Program-made: the position numbers and the translations under genes
DNA from: Halopseudomonas laoshanensis
GTDB taxonomy: Bacteria; Pseudomonadota; Gammaproteobacteria; Pseudomonadales; Pseudomonadaceae
NCBI RefSeq assembly: GCF_008365385.1
Contig: NZ_QOVF01000001.1
Span: 806,001-870,000, forward strand
Length of the DNA: 64,000 bases
Reading direction: 5' to 3'
In this document: in pieces, positions 46,639 to 55,122 of the stretch
How positions within the stretch are numbered: position 1 is the stretch's first letter
Layout of the letters: every line of letters starts with the position of its first letter
The notes under the pieces: model-generated
Told to the model about the DNA's origin: nothing
The model's database searches: none
What the model saw: the letters and a program-made list of their open reading frames with translations, nothing else

Positions 46639-47019
46639 TCAGCCCATGCGGTGCAAGGCACAGATCTTGTTGCCGGATGGGTCGCGCAGGTAGGCGAGGT
46701 AGAGTTTCATGCCGCCGCCTTCGCGCACGCCCGGCGGATCTTCACAGGTAGTGCCGCCATTGGCGATGCCGGCCGCGTGCCAGGCGTCGGCCTGTTCGGA
46801 GGTTTCCATGGCGAAGCCGATGGTGCTGCCGTTGCCGCAGGAAGCGGGCTCGCCGTTAATCGGTTTGCTGAGTGCGAATGTGCCGGTCTTGGTGAAATAG
46901 AAGCAGCGACCCTTATCGTCGATAACGCCGGGTTTGCAGCCTACGACGCCGAGGATGGCGTCGTAGAACACCTTGGAGGCCTGGATATCATTGGCGCCGA
47001 GCATGACGTGACTGAACAT
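46639..47019 (-). CDS. VOC (glyoxalase/bleomycin-resistance) family protein
   Basis: 126 aa single VOC unit: MFSHVMLGANDIQASKVFYDAIL at the start, LRDPSGNKICALHR at the end. The common metal-binding His/Glu pattern is partly present (His4 near the start). AAAGG lies upstream. Function unassigned; such proteins often detoxify or bind small electrophiles. Confidence 0.85.
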   Translation of the reverse strand: MFSHVMLGANDIQASKVFYDAILGVVGCKPGVIDDKGRCFYFTKTGTFALSKPINGEPASCGNGSTIGFAMETSEQADAWHAAGIANGGTTCEDPPGVREGGGMKLYLAYLRDPSGNKICALHRMG

Positions 47020-47304
47020 GATGTTTCCTTTGATTGTTAGGTTTATTGTGCGGTTTAACCCCTCTAGACTTCAGTGAAACGCCTGGCCAGTCAACAGGCT
47101 TATCGTAACAAGCCGGTTCCTGGTTGTTTTTCAGAACGTTGACTGCATGACGGGATGAGAATGCCAATAGTTGCGCTTGCGGCTACGATAAAAATCCACA
47201 TAAACCTTTGTTCGTATTGATTTTTTGTTCAAAGGAAAGGGTGGTAATTGACGCCGCTGTTCGGCACAATTCACTCATTACAGCCGTAGCAGGGGAGCAG
47301 TACC
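47020..47304. other. 285-bp gap upstream of the ferritin gene
   Basis: No gene seen. AT-rich with several candidate -10-like hexamers. A degenerate Fur-like stretch near 47155-47173 matches only about 11 of 19 consensus positions and is not called. Confidence 0.4.
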
Positions 47305-47769
47305 ATGAAAGGCCAACAGGACGTCATTAACTGTCTCATCGCATTGCTGCGCGGCGAGCTCGGTGCTCGCGATCAGTATTTTCTGCACTCCCGGTTGTAC
47401 GAAGATATGGGTTACGCCAAGTTGTACGAGCGCATAAACCATGAGATGGAAGAGGAAACCCAGCACGCCGATGCGATCCTCAAGCGCATCCTGTTTCTGG
47501 AGGGCATGCCGGACATGCGCCCCTCCGAGATCCACCCCGGCTATACCGTGCCTGACATGCTCGCCGCTGACCTCAAGCTGGAATATGAGGTGCGCGAGAA
47601 CCTGGCCAATGCCATTACCCTGTGCGAAAAACACCGCGACTACCAGACCCGCGAGATGCTTGAGATTCAACTCAAGGATACCGAGGAAGATCATGCTTAT
47701 TGGCTGGAACAGCAACTGCGCCTGATCAAGCTGCTGGGCATGGAGAACTATCTGCAATCGCAGATCTGA
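47305..47769 (+). CDS. ftnA: Ferritin-like iron-storage protein (FtnA/BfrA type, no haem ligand)
   Basis: 154 aa four-helix ferritin. Ferroxidase ligands Glu18, Glu51, His54 and the pair in DTEEDHAYW are present. Residue 52, the haem-ligating Met of bacterioferritins, is Thr (EEETQHAD), matching the Pseudomonas protein first named BfrA and now regarded as a haem-free ferritin FtnA. The ending ENYLQSQI is also typical. GGGGAG lies 7 nt before the ATG. It stores iron in the cytoplasm. Convergent with the ABM gene, with 2 bp between stops. Confidence 0.92.
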   Translation: MKGQQDVINCLIALLRGELGARDQYFLHSRLYEDMGYAKLYERINHEMEEETQHADAILKRILFLEGMPDMRPSEIHPGYTVPDMLAADLKLEYEVRENLANAITLCEKHRDYQTREMLEIQLKDTEEDHAYWLEQQLRLIKLLGMENYLQSQI

Positions 47770-47771
47770 TC

Positions 47772-48188
47772 TCAGCGCGCGAACACTTCCTTGCTCATGA
47801 GCACATCAACACGATAAACATGGGCAGGGTAGGCGAGTATCGCGTTCATCCGTTCTACATCCCTGAAGATTTTGCCACCGCCACCTTCCACGTGCGCTTG
47901 TCTACCGGCCAGGTTAGGAAAAGCTTCGAACACGCCGAAGGTGGTCTGCGAATAACGTACCCCATACCAGGGGCCGGTCGCAGGTTCCTGTTCAACGCAC
48001 GCAAGAATATCGCTTAACATCTGCACTACCTGCTGCTCTTTGCCGGGAATGGCTTCGATATGGATATAGAAGGCCTTGCGGCCTTCTCCACCTTGTTCGC
48101 CACTCACCTGAACGCCGCGATGCGACAGTACTGCATCGGCTGGAGCTGGAAAGGGAACCGGGCCTGGTAAGGTTTTGCTATCAGTCAT
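47772..48188 (-). CDS. ABM-domain (antibiotic biosynthesis monooxygenase-like) protein
   Basis: 138 aa from the ATG at 48188, which has GGAGG 8 nt upstream. The core YIHIEAIPGKEQQVVQMLSDILACVEQEP...WYGVRYSQTTFGVFEAFPNLAGRQAHVEG follows the dimeric ferredoxin-like ABM fold. A substrate is not deducible. It is divergent from an AraC-type regulator (133-bp shared region), which probably controls it. Confidence 0.75.
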   Translation of the reverse strand: MTDSKTLPGPVPFPAPADAVLSHRGVQVSGEQGGEGRKAFYIHIEAIPGKEQQVVQMLSDILACVEQEPATGPWYGVRYSQTTFGVFEAFPNLAGRQAHVEGGGGKIFRDVERMNAILAYPAHVYRVDVLMSKEVFAR

Positions 48189-48321
48189 TTGTCGCCTCCT
48201 GTCTAGATGAGGCTTCAATATAGGACCCGCTGCACCAAACCCGGCGCTGCTTTATCGCCATTATGAGCCTATTCATCCAGAATAAGCTCACGTCACCCGG
48301 TCATTGTGGCAATGTAGAGGT

Positions 48322-49215
48322 ATGACCGAAACACTGCTTGATATTGTTTACCGCCATACAAAGCCAAGCGTGGCGCCTGATGGTGTCGCCGCCATGGCTT
48401 GCGGGCCTATCGCCATTCGTTCTGCCACACCCACCGCGCTGGAACACACCTTGCCCAGGCCGCTTTTGTGCCTGGTGCTGCAGGGCCGCAAGCGGGTGTC
48501 CATCGGCAACAAGCAGTTAATTTTTGCTGCTGGCGACTCTATGGTAGTGACAGCCAACCAGCCTATGGTTAGCCAGATTATCCAGGCGAGTGCGCGCACT
48601 CCTTACCTGTCCGTCGCGCTTGATCTGGATCTTTCCATCATTGCCGACCTGGTGCTTGAGATGCAGAATCAAGAACCTGGTCTCGCACATCGGGATATTT
48701 CAACAGATGCGGAAGTAGCTGATGCCGTTTTGCGGCTGATGCGATTGCTTGACCGGCCGGCGGCATTGCCGTTGTTACAAAAACAACTGCTTCGTGAAAT
48801 CCATTTCTGGTTGCTGAGTGGGAGGCACGGCGGGGAGATACGGCGCCTGGGGCTTACAGACAGTCATGTGCACCGCATCGCCCGCGCCGTGGCAGTACTG
48901 CGAACCGAGTTCGCCGAAAGCTTGCCGGTCGAGCGTCTGGCCAGCTTGGCGGGTATGAGTCGTTCCTCGTTTCACCAGCATTTCCGGGCTGTGACTTCGC
49001 TTACGCCTTTGCAGTTTCAGAAGCAGTTGCGATTGATTGAGGCTCGACGGTTGATCATGGAAGGCAAGTCATCCAGCCGTGCCGCATTCGATGTGGGCTA
49101 TGAAGGCGCTTCTCACTTCGCGCGGGACTATTCACGGATGTTTGGCCTGGCACCGAGCAAGGACCGCGCGGCCGCAAGAAACCACGCTGCCAACGCAGGG
49201 GACGGAGTGAAATAA
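48322..49215 (+). CDS. AraC family regulator, AraC_N type
   Basis: 297 aa. The N-terminal AraC_N cupin-like domain has the family run LCLVLQGRKRVSIGNKQLIFAAGDSMVV. The C-terminal double helix-turn-helix is about residues 190-290, with LASLAGMSRSSFHQHFRAVTSLTPLQFQKQLRL. Its divergent neighbour encodes an ABM-domain protein, the likely target. The ribosome-binding site is poor (GAGG one base from ATG), so the start may differ by a few codons. Confidence 0.88.
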   Translation: MTETLLDIVYRHTKPSVAPDGVAAMACGPIAIRSATPTALEHTLPRPLLCLVLQGRKRVSIGNKQLIFAAGDSMVVTANQPMVSQIIQASARTPYLSVALDLDLSIIADLVLEMQNQEPGLAHRDISTDAEVADAVLRLMRLLDRPAALPLLQKQLLREIHFWLLSGRHGGEIRRLGLTDSHVHRIARAVAVLRTEFAESLPVERLASLAGMSRSSFHQHFRAVTSLTPLQFQKQLRLIEARRLIMEGKSSSRAAFDVGYEGASHFARDYSRMFGLAPSKDRAAARNHAANAGDGVK

Positions 49216-49272
49216 TTCTGTCACTCAGGGGTTCTAGCATGAGAGGTTCAGAAATCCCTCATCGAGAATTCC

Positions 49273-50202
49273 ATGAATCTTAACCATCTTCAAATCATGC
49301 AGCGAATCAATGATGATCTGCTCGATAGTCATGACGAAGAGTTCGAGCTGGAGCTTGAGGATCAGTTTTACGACCTGGTACCGGGCATGGCCAGCGCAAC
49401 GGAGTCACCCCAGGAGGCGCTCACGCGTAAGGAGGGTCGGCGGCAATATTTCAGAGAGCTATTCCGCCTGCAGATCGAATTGGTAAAACTCCAGGACTGG
49501 GTTGCCCACACGGGCCACAAGGTGGTGATTCTATTTGAAGGCCGTGATGCCGCTGGCAAGGGTGGGGTAATCAAACGGATCACCCAACGCCTCAATCCGC
49601 GTATTTGCCGTGTCGCGGCGCTCCCCGCACCCAATGAGCGCGAGCGTACCCAGTGGTACTTCCAGCGTTATGTATCGCACCTGCCCGCGGCCGGTGAAAT
49701 GGTGCTATTTGATCGCAGCTGGTACAACCGCGCTGGAGTTGAGCGAGTAATGGGGTTTTGCGATGAGCATGAATACGAGGAGTTCTTTCGCACAGTGCCG
49801 GATTTTGAGCGCATGCTCGTACGCTCGGGTATTCAGGTAATCAAATACTGGTTCTCTATTTCTGATGACGAGCAGTATCTGCGTTTTATGGGTCGTATCC
49901 ACGATCCGCTGAAGCAGTGGAAATTGAGCCCCATGGATCTTGAGTCGCGCCGGCGCTGGGAACAGTACACCAAAGCGAAGGAAGTGATGCTGGAGCGCAC
50001 GCATATCAGTGAGGCACCCTGGTGGGTTGTGGAAGCGGTCGACAAGAAAAAGGCGCGGCTGAATTGTATTCATCACTTGCTCACGCAAATTCCCTATACC
50101 GAAGTAAAGCGTCCGTCTATCCAATTACCCCCGCGTGAACATCATGAAGACTATGTTCGCCGGCCGGTGTCCAAAGAGATGTTCGTACCTGAGATTTATT
50201 AG
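49273..50202 (+). CDS. ppk2: Polyphosphate kinase 2
   Basis: 309 aa PPK2-family kinase using polyphosphate to phosphorylate nucleotides. Walker A EGRDAAGKGG (about residues 88-97), the lid-module arginines (PNERERTQWYFQRY) and Walker B DRSWYNRAGVE are intact. Length and single domain indicate class I (NDP-phosphorylating). It lies alone between two AraC genes. Confidence 0.93.
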   Translation: MNLNHLQIMQRINDDLLDSHDEEFELELEDQFYDLVPGMASATESPQEALTRKEGRRQYFRELFRLQIELVKLQDWVAHTGHKVVILFEGRDAAGKGGVIKRITQRLNPRICRVAALPAPNERERTQWYFQRYVSHLPAAGEMVLFDRSWYNRAGVERVMGFCDEHEYEEFFRTVPDFERMLVRSGIQVIKYWFSISDDEQYLRFMGRIHDPLKQWKLSPMDLESRRRWEQYTKAKEVMLERTHISEAPWWVVEAVDKKKARLNCIHHLLTQIPYTEVKRPSIQLPPREHHEDYVRRPVSKEMFVPEIY

Positions 50203-50235
50203 TCTGTTCCGCGGGTGCAGGCTTGGTGCCCTCAG

Positions 50236-51162
50236 CTATAGCGCCGGAGTCGCTACCGGTGCTGACAGTGTAAGAACCTCCTGGAAATAACGCGCCTCTT
50301 CCAGCGGGCTGCGACCAAACAGCCGCTTGAACTCGCGGCTGAACTGCGATGGACTCTCATACCCCACTCGTTGTGACGCACTGGACGCGCTGATGCCGTT
50401 GCGGATCATCATCAGCCGTGCCTGGTGCAAGCGTATGGCCTTGATGTACTGAATGGGTGAGGTCTGGGTTACGGCTTTGAAATGGTTGTGAAAAGAAGGG
50501 ACGCTCATATAAGCCTCCTTCGCTAGCGTGCTTACATCCAGGTTGCTGTCGAACTTGCCGTGAATATGTCTGAGCACCTTGGCGATGCGGCCGAAATGGC
50601 CGTCTTGTAGTAATGCGGCGCGCAGCCCGCCACCCTGTTCGCTGGTGAGTACCCGGAAAGTGATTTCGCGAAAGATCGAGGGGGCGAGCAGCTTGCTTTC
50701 CACCGGCGAGCTCAGCGCCTCCAATAACCTGAGGATCGCATCTTCCAGCTTGGTGTCGATGGGCGTCGCGTAGAGGGTCGCCGGCTTTTTCGTATCTGGT
50801 GGCGCCGTCTCGTCCACGCCCATCGCCAACTCTGCGGTCACTGCCGCATCTATGCGCAGTGCCAGCCCGAGCATGGGTTCTGCTTCGCTGGCTTCAGTTT
50901 GCGTGCTGAACGGTAGCGGCACCGAGAGGGCCAGGTAATGCCCGGCGTCATAGACAATCATCTCGCCACCGTAATAGCCGCGTTTTTTGCCCTGCAGCAC
51001 GAAAACGATGCTGGGTTCATAGAGTGCCTGCGTACGCGGGATAGAACGATTCGAGCGCATGAAAGTGACGCTATCCAGCGCTGACTGGGTGTAACCCTCG
51101 GTTGGCGCCAAGCGCTTTATCAGCTCGATCATGCGTGCCTGCTGATCTGATGTGCTGGCCAT
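50236..51162 (-). CDS. AraC family regulator, AraC_N type
   Basis: 308 aa. N-terminal domain with PSIVFVLQGKKRGYYGGEMIVYDAGHYLALSVPLPF; C-terminal HTH pair with STLAKEAYMSVPSFHNHFKAVTQTSPIQYIKAIRLHQARLMM. Divergent from the SDR gene, with a 178-bp shared region. It is the likely regulator of the SDR and NTF2-like pair. A paralogue of the regulator at 48322-49215. Confidence 0.9.
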   Translation of the reverse strand: MASTSDQQARMIELIKRLAPTEGYTQSALDSVTFMRSNRSIPRTQALYEPSIVFVLQGKKRGYYGGEMIVYDAGHYLALSVPLPFSTQTEASEAEPMLGLALRIDAAVTAELAMGVDETAPPDTKKPATLYATPIDTKLEDAILRLLEALSSPVESKLLAPSIFREITFRVLTSEQGGGLRAALLQDGHFGRIAKVLRHIHGKFDSNLDVSTLAKEAYMSVPSFHNHFKAVTQTSPIQYIKAIRLHQARLMMIRNGISASSASQRVGYESPSQFSREFKRLFGRSPLEEARYFQEVLTLSAPVATPAL

Positions 51163-51340
51163 TTTTGCTGAGTACCGACTGGAGAACCAGCTTATATATC
51201 AGCATATTTTCCGCTGCTTGACAGGCCCCTGATACGAATAGGCAAGGTTTCGAGATGAACGGGCCTTAGCGTTCGCGTCGTGGCTACCTAGGATGAAGCG
51301 GTAATCATTTTTCATTCAGGTATCAGCAGGAGTCATGACG

Positions 51341-52078
51341 ATGAACAGCAATATTCAAGGCAAGGTCATTCTGATTACCGGCGCCAGTAGCGGTATTGGT
51401 GAAGCCGCCGCACGGCTGCTTGCGCAGAAGGGTGCCAAGGTGGTGCTGGGGGCTCGCCGCACAGATCGGTTGGAGCGCCTGGTAGCTGAGATCCGTAACG
51501 CCGGTGAAATCGCCATGGCACGCCAGTTAGACGTGACGCAGCGCGAAGAAGTGCAGGAGTTCGTCGACGCGGCGCTCAACGATTTCGGCCAGATTGACGT
51601 GATCATCAACAACGCTGGCGTCATGCCGCTCTCGCCCCTGGCTGCGCTCAAGGTGGACGAGTGGGATCGCATGATCGATGTGAACATTCGTGGCGTGCTG
51701 CACGGGATCGCGGCGGTGTTGCCCGTGATGCAGAAGCAGGGCAGGGGTCAGGTGATCAACGTGGCATCCATCGGCGCGCATGCGGTGTCTCCTACAGCTG
51801 CGGTTTACTGCGCGACCAAGTATGCGGTGTGGGCGATTTCCGACGGGCTGCGCCAGGAAAGCCCCGAGATTCGCGTTACTACGATTAGCCCCGGCGTTAC
51901 CGAGTCGGAGCTGGCCGAGAGTATCTCGGACGAGCAAGGCCGGGAAGAAATGAAGGAGTTTCGCAAGGTGGCTATCAGCGCCTCCGCCATCGCCCGGGCG
52001 ATCTGTTTCGCGGTTGAGCAGCCTGATGATGTCGATACCAGCGAGATTATCGTTCGGCCCACGGCTAGCGCACATTAA
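51341..52078 (+). CDS. SDR family oxidoreductase
   Basis: 245 aa classical short-chain dehydrogenase: cofactor motif TGASSGIGEA, ARR at the end of strand 2 (favouring NADP), NNAG, and catalytic Ser (INVASIG) and YCATK. The ATG at 51341 is preferred over 51335 because AGGAG lies 8 nt before it but only 2 nt before the other. It is followed after 35 nt by an exported NTF2-like gene, likely one operon under the divergent AraC regulator. Confidence 0.92.
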   Translation: MNSNIQGKVILITGASSGIGEAAARLLAQKGAKVVLGARRTDRLERLVAEIRNAGEIAMARQLDVTQREEVQEFVDAALNDFGQIDVIINNAGVMPLSPLAALKVDEWDRMIDVNIRGVLHGIAAVLPVMQKQGRGQVINVASIGAHAVSPTAAVYCATKYAVWAISDGLRQESPEIRVTTISPGVTESELAESISDEQGREEMKEFRKVAISASAIARAICFAVEQPDDVDTSEIIVRPTASAH

Positions 52079-52113
52079 GCCGACTATAGAACAGACTACA
52101 GAAGGATCGTCCC

Positions 52114-52593
52114 ATGATTATCAAGCATCGCAGTAGCAACATTCCTGGCGTGCTGGCTCTGCTGCTTCTGCTGGTCATCAGCAGCCAAGCCAATGCCCAA
52201 TCTGTGGAAGAGACCAATAGCGCACTGATTCGTCAGGCGTTCGACGATTGGGAGAATGGCCGAGGCAGTGTATTTGACCTGCTGGCTGAGGATGCCGAGT
52301 GGACGGTGGCGGGCGTCAGTCCGGTATCGGCCGTCTATCCGACCAGGCAAGCATTGGTAGAGGAGGCTGTTGAGCCGATTCACGCGCAGCTGGCGACGGC
52401 GATCACGCCAGAGGTCAAGCACATCATCGCCCAAGGTAACAACGTAGTGGTGCTCTGGGATGGTACCGCCACTGCACGGAACGGCGCGCCCTATAACAAC
52501 AGCTATGCCTGGCATCTGGTGATGGAAGACGGCGCTATTACTCGGGTGATGGCGTTCCTTGATACCTGGGCACTGGTTGAGTTGATGGAGTAA
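52114..52593 (+). CDS. Exported NTF2-like (SnoaL-like) protein
   Basis: 159 aa with a signal peptide (Leu-rich core, cleavage near ANAQS). The mature part fits an NTF2/SnoaL-like fold: NSALIRQAFDDWENGRGSVFDLLAEDAEWTVAG. A periplasmic binding or isomerase role is possible. Second gene of the SDR operon. Confidence 0.78.
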   Translation: MIIKHRSSNIPGVLALLLLLVISSQANAQSVEETNSALIRQAFDDWENGRGSVFDLLAEDAEWTVAGVSPVSAVYPTRQALVEEAVEPIHAQLATAITPEVKHIIAQGNNVVVLWDGTATARNGAPYNNSYAWHLVMEDGAITRVMAFLDTWALVELME

Positions 52594-52603
52594 TTAGCGC
52601 TGA

Positions 52604-52643
52604 AAATGGATCCCCGTGAAAGCGGGGATCCATTTCGGTTTAT
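52604..52643. terminator. Bidirectional terminator
   Basis: AAATGGATCCCCG (52604-52616) pairs perfectly with CGGGGATCCATTT (52623-52635) around TGAAAG, between convergent genes. It overlaps the end of the CMD gene region spacing and is followed by CGGTTTATT. Confidence 0.85.
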
Positions 52644-53095
52644 TGGGCTGCCAGCTTTGGCATGAAACGGTTGGAAATGGCTATGCGGTTCCAGCTGTTG
52701 ATGATCAGCACTTCAGCGGTCAGGTCGATCATGCCTTTGTCGCCAAATTCCGCCTTTACCGAGCCGTAGAGTTCGTCGTCCACCGGCGCATCGGCAATAT
52801 GGGTCAGGGCTTCAGCCCAGGCCAATGCCAAGCGTTCGCGGGTGCTGAAGCCGGGCGCGTCATGCCAGCCCGCTAGCATATCCAGGCGCTCCTGCTGTTC
52901 GCCATCCTGCCGCCCCTCTGCGGCGTGCATATGTTGGCAGAAAGCGCAGCCGTTGATCTGCGACACCCGATAGTGAATCAGGTGGACCAATTGCGGATCC
53001 AGTGAAGTCGCCACCGCTTCGTGGATGAGGCCCAAGCCTTCGGCAGTCGCAGGTTGCAGGCGGTGAAATTTAGGGTAGCTCAGACGTTCTTGCAT
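52640..53095 (-). CDS. Carboxymuconolactone decarboxylase / AhpD-like protein
   Basis: 151 aa. The AhpD-type redox motif is INGCAFCQHMHAAEG (CxxC with nearby His), and the helical pattern AWAEALTHIAD follows. Members act as alkylhydroperoxidase-like enzymes. Its probable regulator is the AraC gene 37 nt upstream on the same strand. Confidence 0.9.
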   Translation of the reverse strand: MQERLSYPKFHRLQPATAEGLGLIHEAVATSLDPQLVHLIHYRVSQINGCAFCQHMHAAEGRQDGEQQERLDMLAGWHDAPGFSTRERLALAWAEALTHIADAPVDDELYGSVKAEFGDKGMIDLTAEVLIINSWNRIAISNRFMPKLAAQ

Positions 53096-53132
53096 GGTAT
53101 TGCTCCTCTTGAGTCGTTGAGGAGAGCATGCG

Positions 53133-53933
53133 TTATGAGTCTGGTGGGCGATTGTATATTTGCGTCAATTTGCGTTTCCGGTAGGCGCCTGGCGTTTCAT
53201 CGGTATGCCGGCGAAAGTGATGGGTGAAATGCGCCTGGTCATGAAAGCCGCAGTCCAGAGCGATACTCGACACTGGTTGGACGCCGCCAATGAGTAGATT
53301 ACGAGCCCGTTTTATTTGGCCAAGGCGGTTCAGCTGCGCCGGGGCAAGCCCGACCTGATCGCGCAGCAGCCGTTCAAGGGTTCTGCGGCTCAAGCCCTGG
53401 GTGCTGATATCCAACCGGCCGGTCAGTAACCACGGCAGTAAGCGCTGCAAGGTGCCAGGAGCCGCTTGTTGGGCTCTGGCCTGGAGCAGCAGCCAGTTAT
53501 CCAGTAGCGGTAGATGTCGGACCAGGGGCCAGGGGGCGTCAGTTATGCAGGCGAACAATCTGTCCCACCCCGGTAGCGACAGATCCGCCACCGGAATTGG
53601 CGTATCCATGAGCTCTTGTATATCCAGACCGAACAGCGCGACCAGCCCCCCAGGCTGGAACCGAATGCCCAGGCGGCTGACTGGCCCACTGAATGATTGG
53701 TAAACCAGCCTGGAGGACGCCATTAGAGTGGCCTGCGGCGCGGCGCTGGCAAGATCAAGTATCAGACTGACCCCACCATCAGGGTGCAACTTTTGCGGGG
53801 TGGGCAGTGCAGAAAATGTCTGCTCAAGCACCCAGTAACTTTGAATCCACGGCAGCAGCGCCATGGCTGGCGCGTAGTGCACCAGCGCAACCGCTGGGCG
53901 GGGTGAGTCGGGCGTCAAAGGGCGTGGATACAT
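53133..53933 (-). CDS. AraC family regulator (DUF6597-like N-terminus)
   Basis: 266 aa from the ATG at 53933. The N-terminal segment WIQSYWVLEQTF...HPDGGVSLILDL...RLGIRFQPGGLVALFG is the pattern of AraC proteins with a DUF6597-type sensor. The C-terminal HTH is at about 175-255 (GLSRRTLERLLRDQVGLAPAQLNRLGQIKRA). Encoded just upstream of the CMD gene in the same direction. Confidence 0.88.
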   Translation of the reverse strand: MYPRPLTPDSPRPAVALVHYAPAMALLPWIQSYWVLEQTFSALPTPQKLHPDGGVSLILDLASAAPQATLMASSRLVYQSFSGPVSRLGIRFQPGGLVALFGLDIQELMDTPIPVADLSLPGWDRLFACITDAPWPLVRHLPLLDNWLLLQARAQQAAPGTLQRLLPWLLTGRLDISTQGLSRRTLERLLRDQVGLAPAQLNRLGQIKRARNLLIGGVQPVSSIALDCGFHDQAHFTHHFRRHTDETPGAYRKRKLTQIYNRPPDS

Positions 53934-54132
53934 GAGCAAATACCAGGCTGCTTTCGTGGCGCTAAGCGCATTGCTCCGCGCGAGGCTGGGGCAATACGAG
54001 GTTGATGATAGTTCTGGATCAAGCCTCAGGATAGCTTACGGTTGCAGATCCACCGCGGCGCGATAACTGCCCTCCATGTAGAAAGGCACTGAGAAGGGCA
54101 GATAGTCGACGCTTAATGCGTTAGAGCCTGTG

Positions 54133-55098
54133 CTAGTGCGAAGCCTGGATCAATCCCCCCGGCGGATCTACCTGGACAGTGACATGCTCGATGGCGTACT
54201 GGTCCTTCAGCCATTGGGCGACCAGCGGCGGCAGTGCCAAGGCATCGGTGCCAGGCTGAGGGGTAACATGTACGGTGGCGACGCAGGTTTGATCCATCAG
54301 CGTCCAGGCGTGGAAATGGCCGGCCTCGAGCACGCCAGGCAATTGCGCGATTTCGCGCTCTGCCGCTGCGGCGTCCAGCCCCCGGGGTGCGGCCTGAAGC
54401 AGCACGCGGATGGAGTCCGTAACCAACCCCCAGGCAGATTTGACCACCAGCAGCGCGACCAGTATCGACAGCAGCGGGTCGAGAATCGTCCAGCCCGTGA
54501 GCATGATGCCGATGGCTGCAGCGATGGCAGCCACCGAGCCGAGCAGATCGCCGATCACGTGCAGCAGAGCGCCGCGCAGGTTGCCATCATCCCGATTGCC
54601 TGACCAGAGCGTCCAGGCGCCAATAATATTCACCAGCAGACCGATCACCGCGACCACCAGCATGGGTCCGGCCAGGACTTCGACCGGTGAGTTGATTCGG
54701 CTTATGGCCTCCCAACCAATCCAGGCGACCAGAATCAGCAGACTGGCGCCGTTGGCCAGCGCGGCAAGCACGCGTATGCGATGAAAGCCGTAAGTACGCG
54801 TGGCATCAGCCGGCTTGCGGGCAATCCGGTAGGCGATCAACGCGAGCAGCAGGGCGGCGGCATCGGAAATCATGTGGCCGGAGTCGGCAATTAACGCCAG
54901 TGACCCGGACAACCAGCCACCCAAGGCCTGGATCAAGGCGTAACCGAACGTTAAGGCAAATACCACCAGCAGCCTACGCTCGTTCGAGGTGTTCACCTCC
55001 GGCGCATGGGAGTGGCCATGATGGTGCCCATGCCCATGCCCATGCCCATGGTGGTGATCATGGGCGCCGTGCGCTGCGTCCGTGCTATGGCTACTCAC
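54133..55098 (-). CDS. Cation diffusion facilitator (zinc-type) exporter
   Basis: 321 aa with six membrane helices. The N-terminus is His/Gly-rich (residues about 9-31). Metal sites are in ADSGHMISDA (helix 2) and HVIGDLLGS (helix 5), the HD/HD arrangement of ZitB/CzcD zinc exporters. The GTG start at 55098 has AGGGAGC upstream. It follows the sucrose-phosphorylase-family gene by 24 nt in the same direction, an unusual pairing. Confidence 0.93.
   Translation of the reverse strand: MSSHSTDAAHGAHDHHHGHGHGHGHHHGHSHAPEVNTSNERRLLVVFALTFGYALIQALGGWLSGSLALIADSGHMISDAAALLLALIAYRIARKPADATRTYGFHRIRVLAALANGASLLILVAWIGWEAISRINSPVEVLAGPMLVVAVIGLLVNIIGAWTLWSGNRDDGNLRGALLHVIGDLLGSVAAIAAAIGIMLTGWTILDPLLSILVALLVVKSAWGLVTDSIRVLLQAAPRGLDAAAAEREIAQLPGVLEAGHFHAWTLMDQTCVATVHVTPQPGTDALALPPLVAQWLKDQYAIEHVTVQVDPPGGLIQASH
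55027..55050 (-). repeat. Tandem CCCATG hexamer (x4) in CDF coding region
   Basis: Four consecutive CCCATG units encode the alternating Gly-His stretch of the exporter's metal-binding N-terminus. Copy number could vary in frame by slippage. Confidence 0.75.
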
Positions 55099-55122
55099 CT
55101 GTTGCTCCCTGGGTAAGCGTGC

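Noticed and set aside
47150..47180. Fur box upstream of the ferritin gene
   Set aside because: Only about 11 of 19 consensus positions match, with poor symmetry. Not called.
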